A stretch of 64,000 bases of DNA, from contig NZ_LT706985.1 in the NCBI RefSeq assembly GCF_900155645.1, forward strand, positions 372,001-436,000, written 5' to 3'. How positions within the stretch are numbered: position 1 is the first letter of the stretch; the number at the start of each line of letters is the position of its first letter. Below the pieces are notes generated by a model. It saw nothing but the letters and a program-made list of their open reading frames with translations, had not been told where the DNA came from and ran no database searches. The translations under genes and the position numbers were made by a program. Positions 8,652-19,393 of the stretch are shown here, one piece after another. Origin of the DNA: Vaginimicrobium propionicum (GTDB taxonomy: Bacteria; Actinomycetota; Actinomycetes; Propionibacteriales; Propionibacteriaceae).

Positions 8652-9896
8652 ATGAAGTCGACGGTGCTACCTGATGATTCAGGTCACTTTGATCGTTACG
8701 GTGGCCGTTTCATTCCAGAAGCGTTATTTAGCGCCTTGGATCAATTAACAAATGAATTAACTGACGCTTTGGCAGACCCATCATTTGAAGCTGAATTACG
8801 AGATTTGCAGGTTAATTATGCTGGACGTCCTTCACCAATAACCGAAGCAAAACGGTTTGGCGAAAAATATTGTTTGGGCGCGCAGATCTTGTTGAAACGT
8901 GAAGACTTAAATCACACCGGCAGCCACAAAATAAATAATGTTTTAGGTCAAGGCTTGTTGGCTAAGAGAATGGGCAAGAAACGCGTTATTGCCGAGACCG
9001 GGGCTGGTCAGCACGGGGTTGCTACAGCTACTGTTGCAGCTTTGCTAGGCCTTAAATGTCGGGTCTATATGGGTGAGGTTGACATTAGACGCCAAGCCTT
9101 AAATGTTGCCAGAATGCAGTTATTGGGTGCTGAAGTGGTTAGTGTTAAGGCCGGCTCGAGAACGTTAAAAGATGCCATGAATGAGGCTATGCGTGATTGG
9201 GTAACCAATGTTGACACTACCCATTATCTAATAGGTTCAGCTTCTGGTCCGCACCCGTTCCCGATGATGGTTAGGCAATTTCAGCGAATAATTTCAATCG
9301 AATCGCGTGCTCAAATGCTTAAACAATTCGGGCATTTACCCCATGCCGTTTGTGCCTGCGTTGGCGGTGGCTCTAATGCTATCGGCTCGTTTTACGAATT
9401 TATCAATGATGATGTCAAACTGTATGGGTTTGAGGCTGGTGGCGATGGCATAGAAACTGGCCGTCATGCTGCATCAATCAATGGGGGAAGTGTTGGCGTT
9501 TTGCATGGTGCTCGTACTTATCTTTTACAAGATGATGATGGGCAAACAGTCGAATCTCATTCGATTTCGGCAGGCCTAGATTATCCCGGGGTAGGCCCCG
9601 AACATGCTTGGTTGGCTGATAATGCGCGGGCGATCTATGAGCCGGTAAGTGATGCTGAAGCTATGGCTGCGCTGCGTGATTTGACTCGTAGCGAAGGCAT
9701 AATGCCGGCTATCGAGTCCGCTCACGCGCTAGCTGGCGCAAGACGAGTAGCACTACGCATGTTAGCTGCCAACCCGAACTGCCGTCCTTGCATTTTGGTT
9801 ACTATTTCCGGACGCGGCGACAAGGATGTCGATACCGCGATGAAGTATTTCCATATCTTGGGAATAGCTGACAAATCAGCCGGGGGTTTGCCGTGA
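8652..9896 (+). CDS. trpB: Tryptophan synthase beta chain
   Basis: TrpB condenses indole with serine through PLP. The 414-residue protein has the PLP lysine Lys93 in [14 protein letters not shown], the catalytic Glu in AETGAGQHG, the phosphate-binding loop [10 protein letters not shown] and the monovalent-cation/COMM region typical of TrpB1. It lies directly between trpC and trpA, and its end overlaps the trpA start by four bases. The length is at the long end of normal because of short N- and C-terminal extensions usual in actinobacteria. Confidence 0.98.
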   Translation: MKSTVLPDDSGHFDRYGGRFIPEALFSALDQLTNELTDALADPSFEAELRDLQVNYAGRPSPITEAKRFGEKYCLGAQILLKREDLNHTGSHKINNVLGQGLLAKRMGKKRVIAETGAGQHGVATATVAALLGLKCRVYMGEVDIRRQALNVARMQLLGAEVVSVKAGSRTLKDAMNEAMRDWVTNVDTTHYLIGSASGPHPFPMMVRQFQRIISIESRAQMLKQFGHLPHAVCACVGGGSNAIGSFYEFINDDVKLYGFEAGGDGIETGRHAASINGGSVGVLHGARTYLLQDDDGQTVESHSISAGLDYPGVGPEHAWLADNARAIYEPVSDAEAMAALRDLTRSEGIMPAIESAHALAGARRVALRMLAANPNCRPCILVTISGRGDKDVDTAMKYFHILGIADKSAGGLP

Positions 9897-10705
9897 AAAC
9901 TGCTGAGCGCCTAGGTATAACTGGGCAGACCTTGTTAGCCGCCAAGCATTCTTCACGTGCCGGCTTGATAGGTTATCTGCCCGTCGGTTACCCAAATATT
10001 GCCACCTCTATTGAGGCTATGAAGGTCTTAGCTGAATATGCTGACATCATCGAGATTGGCATGCCGTTTTCTGACCCGATAATGGATGGTCCGACAATCC
10101 AGTACGCCACCACCCGCGCGCTTGAGCGCGGTGTGCGCACCAAAGATTTATTCCGAGCCGTATCCGTCGTGGCTCAAACCCAAGCGAAACCCACCGCAAT
10201 GATTTATTGGAATCTGGTGGAACATTACGGTGTCGAGGCTTTTGCCCGAGATTTCGCTAATGCAGGTGGCTGCGGACTGATCACCCCAGATCTAATTCCA
10301 GAAGAAGCTGAGCCATGGATTCAAGCTGCGGATAAATACGGTCTAGATAAAATTTTCTTAATTGCCCCAAGTTCAAGCGACGAGCGAATAGCTATGACGA
10401 TGGATGCCGCTCGAGGATGGATTTACGCATCATCAGTCATGGGAGTAACAGGGGTTAGGGACAAAACCTCGCCTCAAGCTCCGATAACTGTTGCTAGAGC
10501 CAGAAAAGCCCGCCAAGACCTTCCAGTTGCCGTCGGATTAGGGGTGTCAAATGGCCAGCAGGCTAACGAAGTGGCTCAATTTGCTGACGGAGTTATTGTC
10601 GGTTCTGCTTTAGTGAAATGTTTAATAGCTGCCGAAGAATCTGGTCAAAGATTAGGTGGTCTGCCAAGCCTGGCAGCTGAGTTGCGTAAAGGCGTGGCAA
10701 ACTAG
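9893..10705 (+). CDS. trpA: Tryptophan synthase alpha chain
   Basis: TrpA cleaves indole-3-glycerol phosphate to indole and glyceraldehyde 3-phosphate and channels indole to TrpB. The 270-residue TIM barrel has catalytic Glu54 ([12 protein letters not shown]) and Asp65 (MDGPTIQ), with the 11-residue spacing of the Salmonella pair. [12 protein letters not shown] and the phosphate-binding GVSNGQQA and GVIVGSALV are present. The GTG start overlaps trpB. It ends four bases before the likely lgt start, the actinobacterial trpA-lgt adjacency. Confidence 0.97.
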   Translation: MKTAERLGITGQTLLAAKHSSRAGLIGYLPVGYPNIATSIEAMKVLAEYADIIEIGMPFSDPIMDGPTIQYATTRALERGVRTKDLFRAVSVVAQTQAKPTAMIYWNLVEHYGVEAFARDFANAGGCGLITPDLIPEEAEPWIQAADKYGLDKIFLIAPSSSDERIAMTMDAARGWIYASSVMGVTGVRDKTSPQAPITVARARKARQDLPVAVGLGVSNGQQANEVAQFADGVIVGSALVKCLIAAEESGQRLGGLPSLAAELRKGVAN

Positions 10706-10709
10706 GTCA

Positions 10710-11576
10710 GTGGTTGTTTTACAAATACCTAGCCCGCCGATATCGAGTTTTGCTCTCGGTCCGGTGACGATACATATATATGCGCTTTGCTTACTAGCTG
10801 GAATAATCACCGCAGCATGGTGGGCTCAGCGAAGATTTGTTTCGCGCGGTGGTGAGGCCGACCAATTCCAAAATGTGATCCTAGTAGCTATAGTTTTCGG
10901 CATTATCGGTGCGCGAATCTACCATGTCATAACGGATTATCAACTCTATTTCGGGCCGGGACGTAACCCTTGGGACGCCTTAAAAATCTGGAATGGCGGA
11001 TTAGGGATTTGGGGGGCGGTCGCGTTTGGCGGTTTAGGAGCCTGGCTGGCTGCTCGACACTATGGCATCAATTTCGCTGCTCTAGCAGATGTAATCGCCC
11101 CAACTCTGTTATTGGGTCAAGGCATTGGACGCTTAGGTAACTGGTTTAACCAAGAACTATTTGGTGCTCCGACTGACTTAGTATGGGGGTTGGCTATAGA
11201 TCCGCAGCACAGGCCGGCTGGCTACGAGCAATACACTACATTTCACCCAACTTTCCTCTACGAAATGGTTTGGACACTACCTGGAGCCTTGCTGCTTACC
11301 TGGGCCGAAAAACGCTTCAAACTGGGCTATGGGAAGCTATTTTGCCTGTATGTCTGTTGGTACACTTTCGGGCGTTTCTTCGTCGAAGCATTGCGTATTG
11401 ACCCGGTAAACCATGTCGGTGGTTTTCGGTTAAACAACTACACGTCGGTAATTGTTTTTATTTTTGGTGCGCTGCTATTTGTTCTGCTATTGAAGCGCTA
11501 TCCCGGTATGCCTGAAGCCCCATTTGCGAAAAAAATCAACTCTGCTGACCATGGTGTTGTCTCCTCGCGCCCTTAA
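10710..11576 (+). CDS. lgt: Prolipoprotein diacylglyceryl transferase Lgt
   Basis: Lgt transfers diacylglycerol from phosphatidylglycerol to the lipobox cysteine of prelipoproteins in the cytoplasmic membrane. From the GTG at 10710 the protein has 288 residues and about seven membrane helices. The Lgt signature GRLGNWFNQELFG spans residues 140-152 with the essential Arg141, and GARIYHV lies at 67-73. An upstream GTG at 10656 in the same frame would overlap trpA by 50 bases and is less likely. The C-terminus lacks the long Pro/Ala-rich tail of many high-GC actinobacteria. Confidence 0.95.
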   Translation: MVVLQIPSPPISSFALGPVTIHIYALCLLAGIITAAWWAQRRFVSRGGEADQFQNVILVAIVFGIIGARIYHVITDYQLYFGPGRNPWDALKIWNGGLGIWGAVAFGGLGAWLAARHYGINFAALADVIAPTLLLGQGIGRLGNWFNQELFGAPTDLVWGLAIDPQHRPAGYEQYTTFHPTFLYEMVWTLPGALLLTWAEKRFKLGYGKLFCLYVCWYTFGRFFVEALRIDPVNHVGGFRLNNYTSVIVFIFGALLFVLLLKRYPGMPEAPFAKKINSADHGVVSSRP

Positions 11577-11628
11577 CTTTTGGCAGGTAAGGTTCGTACA
11601 GTTATAGCCAATATTAAGGAGGAAATAG

Positions 11629-14600
11629 ATGTCTAGCGGGTTCGTTCATCTTCACAATCACACCGATTTTTCGATGTTGGATGGTGCTGCCCGCGTAGAT
11701 GATTTGATGAAAGCAGCCAGCGAACAAGGGATGCCAGCCCTCGCCATTACCGACCATGGCAACATGTTTGGTGCTTTCGAATTTTTCAAAGCTGGACTTA
11801 AACATGGGGTTAAACCGATCATCGGTTTGGAGGCCTACCTGACGCCTAACGGTTTGTCGCGTCAGAAACGTAAACGCGTCCAATTCGGTGATGGTACTGG
11901 TGATGATGTGGCTGCCAAAGGTGCCTATACTCACATGACTATCTGGTCTGCTACTAGGGCTGGAATGCACAATTTATTCCGTTTAGCGTCTAGAGCTTCT
12001 CTAGAGGGTTATTTCTACAAACCGCGAGCTGATCTGGAATTGCTAAATGAATACCATGAAGGCTTAATCGCCACGACTGGTTGCCCTTCAGGTGAAGTGC
12101 AAACTTATTTGCGTCTAGGTCTTTATGACAAAGCAGTCGAGGCAGCTGCCGGATTTCAAGATATTTTCGGCAAAGATTCCTTTTACGTCGAACTAATGGA
12201 TCACGGTCTAGATATTGAAACTAATGTGCGCGCTGATCTGTTACGTCTAGCCAAAGACATCAACGCACCGCTAGTGGCAACCAATGACTTGCACTATGTG
12301 CACGCTGAAGACGCAAAAGCTCAAGATATTTTGTTATGTGTTTCATCTGGCTCCCGGCTAGACACTCCCGGCAGATTCAAATTCGACGGTAGCGGTTATT
12401 ACCTAAAAACCGTCGACGAAATGCGCACCCTATTTTCTAACTATCCATCGGCTTGTGATAACACCCTGGCTATCGCTGAGCGATGCCAAATCCACTTTGA
12501 TGAAGGCTCTGGCACTTTTATGCCAGTATTTGATACCCCCGAGGGACACAACGAAGAAACCTGGTTCAGGCATCAAGCCGAAGAAGGGTTAATCCGTAGA
12601 TACGGTCAGCCACTACCTAAAGAAATCCGTGAGCGCGCTGACTATGAAATGGACGTTATCTTAACCAAAGGTTATCCCGGCTATTTCCTAATCGTTGCTG
12701 ACTACGTCAACTGGGCAAAGAATCAAGGAATACGCGTTGGTCCTGGACGTGGTTCCGGTGCCGGCTCAATCATCGCCTATGCCATGGGAATTACCGACCT
12801 AGATCCGCTGCCATATGGACTGTTATTTGAACGATTTTTAAACCCAGAGCGCCCATCCCTGCCCGACTTCGATATCGACTTCGACGAGCGTAGACGCGGT
12901 GAAGTAATCGACTACGTCACCGAAAAATATGGCAAAGACCATGTCGCCCAAATAGTTACCTACGGCACCATTAAAGCTAAGCAAGCAGTCAAAGATTCAG
13001 CGCGCGTCTTGGATAAACCCTATAGCGTCGGCGAGCGGATAACTAAAGCTATGCCGCCAGCCGTGATGGGCAAAGACGTGCCGCTCAATGATTTATTCAA
13101 CCCCGAGCATGCCCGCTACAAAGAGGGAGAGGAATTTAGAGACCTCTACGACTCTGACTCGGAAGTTAAAGAAGTCGTCGATACCGCTAAAGGCATTGAA
13201 GGGCTGAAACGTCAGTGGGGGGTGCACGCTTGTGGCGTCATTGTCGGGTCAGTGCCGTTAACCGACGTGATACCGATCATGAAACGTGAGGCTGACGGTG
13301 CCATAATCACCCAATTTGATTACCCCTCGGCAGAGTCATTAGGGCTAGTCAAAATGGACTTCTTGGGGCTACGGAATCTGACGATTATGGACGATGCCTT
13401 AAGCAATATCAAAGACAACCAGGGTATCGAGATCAAGCTGGAAGAGATCGCTTTAGATGATCCAAAAACTTTCGAGTTAATGCAACGCGGTGACACGCTA
13501 GGCGTTTTCCAGTTAGATGGTGGACCAATGCGCGCCCTGCTGCGTTCTATGCAGCCCGACAAGTTCGAGGACATCTCTGCTGTCTCCGCGCTTTATCGTC
13601 CAGGTCCGATGGGTGCCGACTCGCATAATAAATACGCTAGACGAAAAACTGGTCGCGAACCCATCGAGCCGATTCATCCAGAGCTAGCCGAACCCTTAGC
13701 CGATATTTTGGGAGAAACCTATGGTCTAATCGTCTACCAAGAACAGGTGATGATGATTGCTCAGCGGCTAGCTGGATATACACTGGGCGCTGCAGACAAA
13801 CTGCGTCGAATAATGGGCAAGAAAAAGAAAGAAGAACTTGACCCTCAATATGAAGTCTTTAAGTCTGGAATGCTAGAGCGTGGCTATAGTGAACAGGCCT
13901 TCCAAACCATCTGGGATATCCTCGTACCATTTTCTGACTATGCCTTTAATAAATCTCACTCGGCAGCCTACGGGTTGGTTAGCTACCAGACGGCGTGGTT
14001 GAAAGCTAATTATCCGACAGAGTACATGGCGGCTTTACTGCAATCAGTAAAAGACGATAAATCAAAGTCTGCCCTCTACCTGGCTGAATGTCGCAGAATG
14101 GGTATCCAAGTATTACCCCCTGACGTTAACGAGTCTCAAGGACGTTTCACGCCGGTTGGGCAAGCCATTCGTTTTGGGCTTTCTGCGGTGCGCAATGTTG
14201 GTGACCAAGTGGTTGACGGCATCGTTCAGGCGCGTAAAGAACATGGGGCGGCTAGCGATTTCTTTGAATTCTTAGACAATGCTCCATTGTCAGTGTGCAA
14301 CAAACGCATGATTGAGTCGCTGATTAAGGCGGGTGCCTTCGACTCCATGGGGCATAAACGTCGTGCGCTAATGGAAATCTATGAAGACGCGATTGATCAG
14401 ATTTCTGATTTGAAACGGAATGAAGAAAATGGTCAAGATTCACTTCTAGGTGGCTTCGGTGTATCAAGTGAGCCTGGTGCAAGCTCTCACCTAGAACTTC
14501 CTGAGGTTGACGAATGGGATAAGCGTGTTCGACTTGGTTTTGAGCGAGAAATGCTTGGTCTATATGTTTCCGATCACCCGTTGCATGGCATGGAAAATGT

Positions 14601-15159
14601 CTTAGCGACCAATCGAGAGATGAGTCTTAGCGACCTTGCTGAACATGGTGTAGACGGTGCCACCCAAGTGATTTGCGGGTTAATAACGACAGTGTCGAGG
14701 CGTCAGACCAAAAAGGGCGCCTCTTGGGCGACAATAGTTGTTGAAGACCTCGATGCTTCTATAACTGTGTTGGTTTTCCCGAAAATCTACGAACAGGTTG
14801 CCGCATTGCTGGCACCAGATACGCTGGTTAGAGTTCGAGGACGAGTATCTGTCCGCGATGATGTCGCTGAGTTGCAAGCCAATGAGTTATCAGTGGTTAA
14901 TGTTGACGAACACACCCATACCGGGCCAATTCAAATTGGTTTGCCGGCTAGCCGCTGCACTCAAGTAGTGATAGATAGATTACGTTCAATACTACAAAAC
15001 CACCCTGGAGCCAACGAGGTTCGATTGACCGTTAGCTCCTCAACTGCCAAAAACACCTACCTATTGGGTGAAGAATTGCGAGTTAGCCCGTCGCAGCCAT
15101 TAATGGCAGATCTGAAGGCGTTACTGGGGCCTGCGAGCGTGAGTTTGGGGAATAACTGA
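11629..15159 (+). CDS. dnaE: DNA polymerase III alpha subunit DnaE (DnaE1 type)
   Basis: DnaE is the replicative polymerase subunit. The 1176-residue protein begins with a PHP domain (HLHNHTDFSMLDGA, ALAITDHGNMFGA, GCPSGEV), followed by the palm with GPGRGSGAGS and the catalytic PDFDIDFD acidic cluster near residues 412-419. After this come SALYRPGPM, the beta-clamp and fingers region, a helix-hairpin-helix region and an OB fold near 980-1070 (ICGLITTVSRRQTKKGASWA). PHP histidines are retained, consistent with the proofreading activity known for mycobacterial DnaE1. AAGGAGG lies six bases upstream of the ATG. It overlaps the next gene by one base. Confidence 0.97.
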   Translation: MSSGFVHLHNHTDFSMLDGAARVDDLMKAASEQGMPALAITDHGNMFGAFEFFKAGLKHGVKPIIGLEAYLTPNGLSRQKRKRVQFGDGTGDDVAAKGAYTHMTIWSATRAGMHNLFRLASRASLEGYFYKPRADLELLNEYHEGLIATTGCPSGEVQTYLRLGLYDKAVEAAAGFQDIFGKDSFYVELMDHGLDIETNVRADLLRLAKDINAPLVATNDLHYVHAEDAKAQDILLCVSSGSRLDTPGRFKFDGSGYYLKTVDEMRTLFSNYPSACDNTLAIAERCQIHFDEGSGTFMPVFDTPEGHNEETWFRHQAEEGLIRRYGQPLPKEIRERADYEMDVILTKGYPGYFLIVADYVNWAKNQGIRVGPGRGSGAGSIIAYAMGITDLDPLPYGLLFERFLNPERPSLPDFDIDFDERRRGEVIDYVTEKYGKDHVAQIVTYGTIKAKQAVKDSARVLDKPYSVGERITKAMPPAVMGKDVPLNDLFNPEHARYKEGEEFRDLYDSDSEVKEVVDTAKGIEGLKRQWGVHACGVIVGSVPLTDVIPIMKREADGAIITQFDYPSAESLGLVKMDFLGLRNLTIMDDALSNIKDNQGIEIKLEEIALDDPKTFELMQRGDTLGVFQLDGGPMRALLRSMQPDKFEDISAVSALYRPGPMGADSHNKYARRKTGREPIEPIHPELAEPLADILGETYGLIVYQEQVMMIAQRLAGYTLGAADKLRRIMGKKKKEELDPQYEVFKSGMLERGYSEQAFQTIWDILVPFSDYAFNKSHSAAYGLVSYQTAWLKANYPTEYMAALLQSVKDDKSKSALYLAECRRMGIQVLPPDVNESQGRFTPVGQAIRFGLSAVRNVGDQVVDGIVQARKEHGAASDFFEFLDNAPLSVCNKRMIESLIKAGAFDSMGHKRRALMEIYEDAIDQISDLKRNEENGQDSLLGGFGVSSEPGASSHLELPEVDEWDKRVRLGFEREMLGLYVSDHPLHGMENVLATNREMSLSDLAEHGVDGATQVICGLITTVSRRQTKKGASWATIVVEDLDASITVLVFPKIYEQVAALLAPDTLVRVRGRVSVRDDVAELQANELSVVNVDEHTHTGPIQIGLPASRCTQVVIDRLRSILQNHPGANEVRLTVSSSTAKNTYLLGEELRVSPSQPLMADLKALLGPASVSLGNN

Positions 15160-15725
15160 TGAATCAGCTCAGCCCATTAGACATCGCCTCAAGAATTGAG
15201 GCGCTTAGACGTAAACGGACGCTCAGACGCAATATTTGGTTACTTGCATTAATAGTTGTTACCGGTGGTTTAGCTTGCGGGATGGTGTGGCATTGGGTTG
15301 TTCGCATCCCAAATTTCGTAACTGGAGAGGACGGGTCAGCCACTATTTCTGAACGCGCCGCCAGCCAGGTTTTTCGCTGCGACGGGGCATTTGTCGTCAT
15401 CGGTTTACTAGCAGGCCTGCTTATTGGGGTACTTTCTTGGCGACTACTACGTCATATCGGATGGTTAGTTAGCATTGTGACTGCTTTCGCGGCACTGCTT
15501 TCGGGTTGTTGTTGCTGGGCTCTGGGAGTAATTCTTGGCCCCAATAATTTTGCCGAGCGGGTTTCTAAAGCCGTTGCCGGTGATCAAGTGCCGATAGATT
15601 TTGGGCTGCATTCTTTTGCTGCGTTATTAGTTTGGCCTCTGGCGGCAGTATTGCCGATATTGCTGTATTCCACATTGAACCGAGATGGTGAACCAGTTGC
15701 TGAAACAGACGATGAAATGAACTAA
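15159..15725 (+). CDS. Four-helix membrane protein, DUF2567-like
   Basis: The 188-residue protein has a basic N-terminus (ALRRKRTLRR) and four hydrophobic segments near residues 26-48, 77-97, 100-126 and 150-168. The pattern GLLAGLLIGVLSW, then an LGVILGP turn and a WPLAAVLPILL helix, resembles the poorly characterised actinobacterial DUF2567 family; this match is from memory of the pattern and not certain. The ATG shares one base with the dnaE stop, so it is probably co-transcribed with dnaE. It ends 37 bases before hisD. No function can be assigned. Confidence 0.75.
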   Translation: MNQLSPLDIASRIEALRRKRTLRRNIWLLALIVVTGGLACGMVWHWVVRIPNFVTGEDGSATISERAASQVFRCDGAFVVIGLLAGLLIGVLSWRLLRHIGWLVSIVTAFAALLSGCCCWALGVILGPNNFAERVSKAVAGDQVPIDFGLHSFAALLVWPLAAVLPILLYSTLNRDGEPVAETDDEMN

Positions 15726-15750
15726 TGAAGGTTTCATACCTTAAGGACGA

Positions 15751-15756
15751 TAGTAT
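15751..15756 (+). promoter_or_regulatory. Candidate -10 box for a leaderless hisD operon transcript
   Basis: TAGTAT matches the actinobacterial TANNNT -10 pattern and ends six bases before the hisD ATG at 15763, and no Shine-Dalgarno sequence lies between. This geometry predicts that transcription begins at the start codon. No recognisable -35 hexamer is present. Confidence 0.45.
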
Positions 15757-15762
15757 TCATCC

Positions 15763-17064
15763 ATGCTCAAAACGATTGACCTTAGGCAATTTAACGCAGA
15801 CTATTCGCGGGCAATTCCTCGCGCTCAGTTTGACGTTGACCATGCTTTGGAATCAGTGGCACCGATCTGTGACGCGGTTCGTGACCAAGGATTAGCGGCC
15901 TTAACACGTTTTAGTGAGCAATTCGATCATGTGGTGCCGAGTACATTCCGGGTACCCCAACCCCGTCTTGACGAGGCATTAAACCAGCTAGATCCACAGC
16001 TACGCGATGCTATCGCGGAATCCATTAGGCGCCGGCGTCAGGTTTGTGAAGAAATTGAGGTAGAACCGAGTGAACGCAGTGTAGAACTCGCTCCAGGAGC
16101 GAGGGTGACTAACCGGCTACACCCGATCTCTAGTGTCGGCCTCTATGTTCCGGGTGGTTTAGCCCCCTTAGCGTCGAGTGTATTGATGAATGTTGTTCCG
16201 GCTCAGGTAGCTGGTGTTGATCGGCTGGCAGTAGCGACCCCTCCGCAAGCTGAATTTGGTGGTTTCCCACACCCGACGATTCTGGCAGTGTGCAAGATGC
16301 TGGATGTGTCAGAGGTTTATGCGGTCGGTGGGGCACAAGCCATAGCTATGTTTGCTCACGGAGTAGCTGGGCTAAGTGAGAAAGTTGATTTAGTTACTGG
16401 ACCGGGAAATATATATGTGGTTGCGGCAAAACGCTATCTACGCGGTGTAGTTGGTATAGATGCGGAAGCTGGTCCTACTGAAATCGCTATCTTGGCTGAC
16501 GATACGGCCTCTCCTGAGTATCTGGCAGCAGATTTAATCAGCCAAGCTGAGCATGACCCGCTGGCCGCATCGGTTCTGGTCACAGACTCACAAAAGCTAG
16601 CTGAGGCAGTCCGAGCTGAAGTAGAACGGCAAACTGAGTGTCTAGATACCCGAGATCGCCTACGTTATGCCTTATCAGGCGATCAATCAGTCATAGCTTT
16701 AGTACGTGATATAGACCAAGGTTTGGCTGTTGTTAACGGTTACGGCGCTGAGCACTTAGAGATTCAAACCGACAATGCAGCACAGGTTGCGGGGCAGGTA
16801 ACTAATGCTGGCGCATTATTTGTAGGCTCCTATTCGCCCGTCCCATTAGGTGATTATTCTGCTGGGTCAACTCACGTTTTGCCTACTGGTGGAGCGTCTA
16901 GATATTCCTCCGGTTTGAGCGTGCGTTCTTTCATGCGCTCAATGCATGTCATTTCTTATAGCGGGGAAGCATTAGCTGAGTTAAGCGAGGGCATTCAATC
17001 ATTTGCTCATGCTGAGCATCTTCCCGGTCACGCTTTTGCAGTGAAAGTTAGGCAAAATAAATGA
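15763..17064 (+). CDS. hisD: Histidinol dehydrogenase
   Basis: HisD performs the last two oxidations of histidine synthesis, from histidinol to histidine, with NAD and zinc. The 433-residue protein has [22 protein letters not shown], the long signature around [14 protein letters not shown] and [11 protein letters not shown], the catalytic Glu-His pair in [10 protein letters not shown], and the C-terminal [12 protein letters not shown]. It starts the run hisD-hisC-hisB-hisH-hisA and overlaps hisC by four bases. Confidence 0.98.
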   Translation: MLKTIDLRQFNADYSRAIPRAQFDVDHALESVAPICDAVRDQGLAALTRFSEQFDHVVPSTFRVPQPRLDEALNQLDPQLRDAIAESIRRRRQVCEEIEVEPSERSVELAPGARVTNRLHPISSVGLYVPGGLAPLASSVLMNVVPAQVAGVDRLAVATPPQAEFGGFPHPTILAVCKMLDVSEVYAVGGAQAIAMFAHGVAGLSEKVDLVTGPGNIYVVAAKRYLRGVVGIDAEAGPTEIAILADDTASPEYLAADLISQAEHDPLAASVLVTDSQKLAEAVRAEVERQTECLDTRDRLRYALSGDQSVIALVRDIDQGLAVVNGYGAEHLEIQTDNAAQVAGQVTNAGALFVGSYSPVPLGDYSAGSTHVLPTGGASRYSSGLSVRSFMRSMHVISYSGEALAELSEGIQSFAHAEHLPGHAFAVKVRQNK

Positions 17065-18164
17065 GTCAACAACTAGCTTTGGCTGATTTGCCACTACGTC
17101 CCGAATTAGTAGGTCAGACTCCTTATGGGGCTCCCCAGCTCGATATTCCGGTGCGTCTTAACACCAATGAGAATCCTTATGCCCCAAGCTCAAAGGTGCG
17201 TAAACAGATGGTTGAGGCTGCCGAGCAGGTAGTCAAATCCATTGATCGCTACCCAGATCGGGAAGCCAGTCAATTACGGCAAGCGTTAGCAGATTACCTA
17301 GGCTTTTCACTTAGTGCCGAGAACATCTGGGTGGCTAATGGGTCAAACGAGATCATGATTCATTTGTTGGGCGCATTCGGTGGGCCTGGACGTAAAGTTC
17401 TTACATTTGATCCGACCTATTCCATGTATCCCGAATATGCCCGCAACACGCACACTGAATATGCAACTGCTAGCAGACGAGCTGATTTTGGTTTAGATTC
17501 TGGCGATGTTTTAGCTGCCGCTAGTCAAAATAATGCAGATATTCTCATCATTACTACGCCAAATAATCCAACAGGAACTCTTACGCCGGTGGCTGTTATC
17601 GACGAAATTTGTGCTGGTTTTGACGGCATAGTGATAGTGGATGAGGCATATATTGAATTTGCTGAATATCCGCTAGATTCTGCTATCGCATTACTGCCGA
17701 AATATCCCAAGCTGGTAGTGACGCGCACAATGTCAAAAGCATTCGCATTTGCTGGAGGCAGATTAGGTTATTTGGCTGCGTCTCCGGCGATTGTTGACGC
17801 CTGCCGAATAGTGCGTTTGCCGTACCACTTATCGTCAATGTCACAAGCCATAGCGCTAGTTGCATTAAAAAACAGCGGTGAGATGTTGGCTAAAGTCGAA
17901 CAGTTAAGGATGAATATTCGTCAAACTCAAAGTTGGCTAAAATCCAAAGGGCTTACAGTCATCCCATCTCAAGCGAATTTCTGTCTATTTGGCAGATTCG
18001 AGGATCGTCACGATGTGTGGGAAAAACTTGTTGCCAAAGGGGTCTTAATTCGCGAGGTTGGACCTCGGGGTTATTTGCGGGTTAGTGCCGGTACCGCAGA
18101 GGAAATGACTACTTTTCGGGAAGCGCTATCTGAAGTGCTCTCCGACATTGAAGTGAGAGGTTAG
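17061..18164 (+). CDS. hisC: Histidinol-phosphate aminotransferase
   Basis: HisC transaminates imidazole-acetol phosphate to histidinol phosphate. The 367-residue fold-type I PLP enzyme has LNTNENPY, the PLP-ring contacts Asp194 and Tyr197 (VDEAYIEF), the Schiff-base Lys226 in [15 protein letters not shown] and Arg234. Its position between hisD and hisB supports HisC over an aromatic aminotransferase of the same subfamily. It overlaps hisD by four bases and is separated from hisB by three. Confidence 0.97.
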   Translation: MSQQLALADLPLRPELVGQTPYGAPQLDIPVRLNTNENPYAPSSKVRKQMVEAAEQVVKSIDRYPDREASQLRQALADYLGFSLSAENIWVANGSNEIMIHLLGAFGGPGRKVLTFDPTYSMYPEYARNTHTEYATASRRADFGLDSGDVLAAASQNNADILIITTPNNPTGTLTPVAVIDEICAGFDGIVIVDEAYIEFAEYPLDSAIALLPKYPKLVVTRTMSKAFAFAGGRLGYLAASPAIVDACRIVRLPYHLSSMSQAIALVALKNSGEMLAKVEQLRMNIRQTQSWLKSKGLTVIPSQANFCLFGRFEDRHDVWEKLVAKGVLIREVGPRGYLRVSAGTAEEMTTFREALSEVLSDIEVRG

Positions 18165-18167
18165 AAA

Positions 18168-18779
18168 ATGGCGCCGAGGATAGCAAAAATAGCTCGAAAA
18201 ACCAGTGAATCTGACGTTAGCGTTGAGCTGAATCTAGACGGTAGCGGAAAATCCCAGATCTCTACGGGCATCGGATTTTATGACCATATGTTGACCTCGT
18301 TGGCTAAGCATTCACTGATCGACATGAAGGTGATTGCTACCGGTGATATCGAAATTGATTCCCACCATACTATCGAGGATTGTGCCATCACCATCGGTCA
18401 AGCTTTGAATCAGGCTTTAGGTGACAAGCGTGGTATCCGCCGGTTTGGCCAGGCTATTGTGCCTCTAGATGAGGCTTTGGCTCAATGCGTGATTGATGTC
18501 GCCGGACGAGCTTATGCAGTGTTGAACGGGGAGCCAGAGACTCAGATCAATGCACGTATTGGTGGGTTAGCTCCACTTTACCCCGGGTCTATGACTTATC
18601 ACGTCATCGAATCATTGGCTGCTAACGCAAATATCTGTATTCACCTGCGTTTACTGGCTGGGCGGGAGCCACACCACATTGTCGAAGCTGAATTTAAGGC
18701 GTTAGCTCGCGCCTTGCGTGAAGCTATCGAGCCAGACCCCAGGGTTGGCGGTATTCCGTCCACGAAAGGCACCTTGTGA
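18168..18779 (+). CDS. hisB: Imidazoleglycerol-phosphate dehydratase
   Basis: This manganese enzyme dehydrates imidazoleglycerol phosphate. The 203-residue protein is the monofunctional type with no phosphatase domain. Both copies of the duplicated metal-binding pattern are visible: [14 protein letters not shown] with [11 protein letters not shown] in the first half and YHVIESLA with [12 protein letters not shown] in the second. It overlaps hisH by four bases (GTGA). Confidence 0.97.
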   Translation: MAPRIAKIARKTSESDVSVELNLDGSGKSQISTGIGFYDHMLTSLAKHSLIDMKVIATGDIEIDSHHTIEDCAITIGQALNQALGDKRGIRRFGQAIVPLDEALAQCVIDVAGRAYAVLNGEPETQINARIGGLAPLYPGSMTYHVIESLAANANICIHLRLLAGREPHHIVEAEFKALARALREAIEPDPRVGGIPSTKGTL

Positions 18780-19384
18780 AGGTAGGGGTTCTCGACTATG
18801 GCTCGGGAAACCTTCATTCTGTGGCAAAAGCTCTCAGCTTAGCTGGCGCTGAGGTTATCGTTACTAACCAGGCAAAAACGCTAGCAAAATTATCGCGTTT
18901 AGTAGTTCCGGGCGTGGGCTCGTTCGATGCTTGTATGGCTGGTATCAAAGCGGTTGGTGGTGACGAGATTATTCGCGATTTTATTTCTCGCCAGTATCCG
19001 TTACTAGGTATTTGCGTTGGTCATCAAGTTATGTTTTCGGCTGGCAACGAACATGGGCGCCGTACTGCAGGGCTAGGCATTTTTCCTGGGGTAGTGGAGA
19101 AGTTGACTGCCAAAAAATTGCCGCACATGGGCTGGAACAAGCTGTTGGCGCCCAAGACAGGGGTCTTTTCAGGTTTGGATAATCAGTGGGTGTACTTCGT
19201 CCACTCGTATGGTGCACAGAGGCGCCAGGCAGTCCCTGCTGATGCCGAAATCGCTTTTGTCGAATATGGTGGGCAGCGTCTCATCGCAGCAGTTTCTTGG
19301 AAATCTGTGTTGACGACACAGTTTCATCCAGAAAAATCTGGTGCGAGTGGAGCCATGATCATTCGTAATTGGTTGATGAGATAA
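18776..19384 (+). CDS. hisH: Imidazole glycerol phosphate synthase glutaminase subunit HisH
   Basis: HisH supplies ammonia from glutamine to the cyclase HisF. The 202-residue class I glutamine amidotransferase domain has the triad Cys80 (GICVGHQ), His184 and Glu186 (TQFHPEKSG), plus PGVGSF and the HMGWN and FVHSY blocks specific to HisH. The residue three after the catalytic Cys is His83, where HisH often has Met; GHQ is the form usual in TrpG/PabA proteins. Its partner hisF is not in this window. Context and the HisH-specific blocks make the identity secure. Confidence 0.96.
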   Translation: MKVGVLDYGSGNLHSVAKALSLAGAEVIVTNQAKTLAKLSRLVVPGVGSFDACMAGIKAVGGDEIIRDFISRQYPLLGICVGHQVMFSAGNEHGRRTAGLGIFPGVVEKLTAKKLPHMGWNKLLAPKTGVFSGLDNQWVYFVHSYGAQRRQAVPADAEIAFVEYGGQRLIAAVSWKSVLTTQFHPEKSGASGAMIIRNWLMR

Positions 19385-19393
19385 CCTCGAAGC

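Noticed and set aside
11614-11970. Antisense frame over the dnaE start
   Set aside because: It reads backward through the PHP-domain codons and the dnaE ribosome binding site, with no recognisable protein features.
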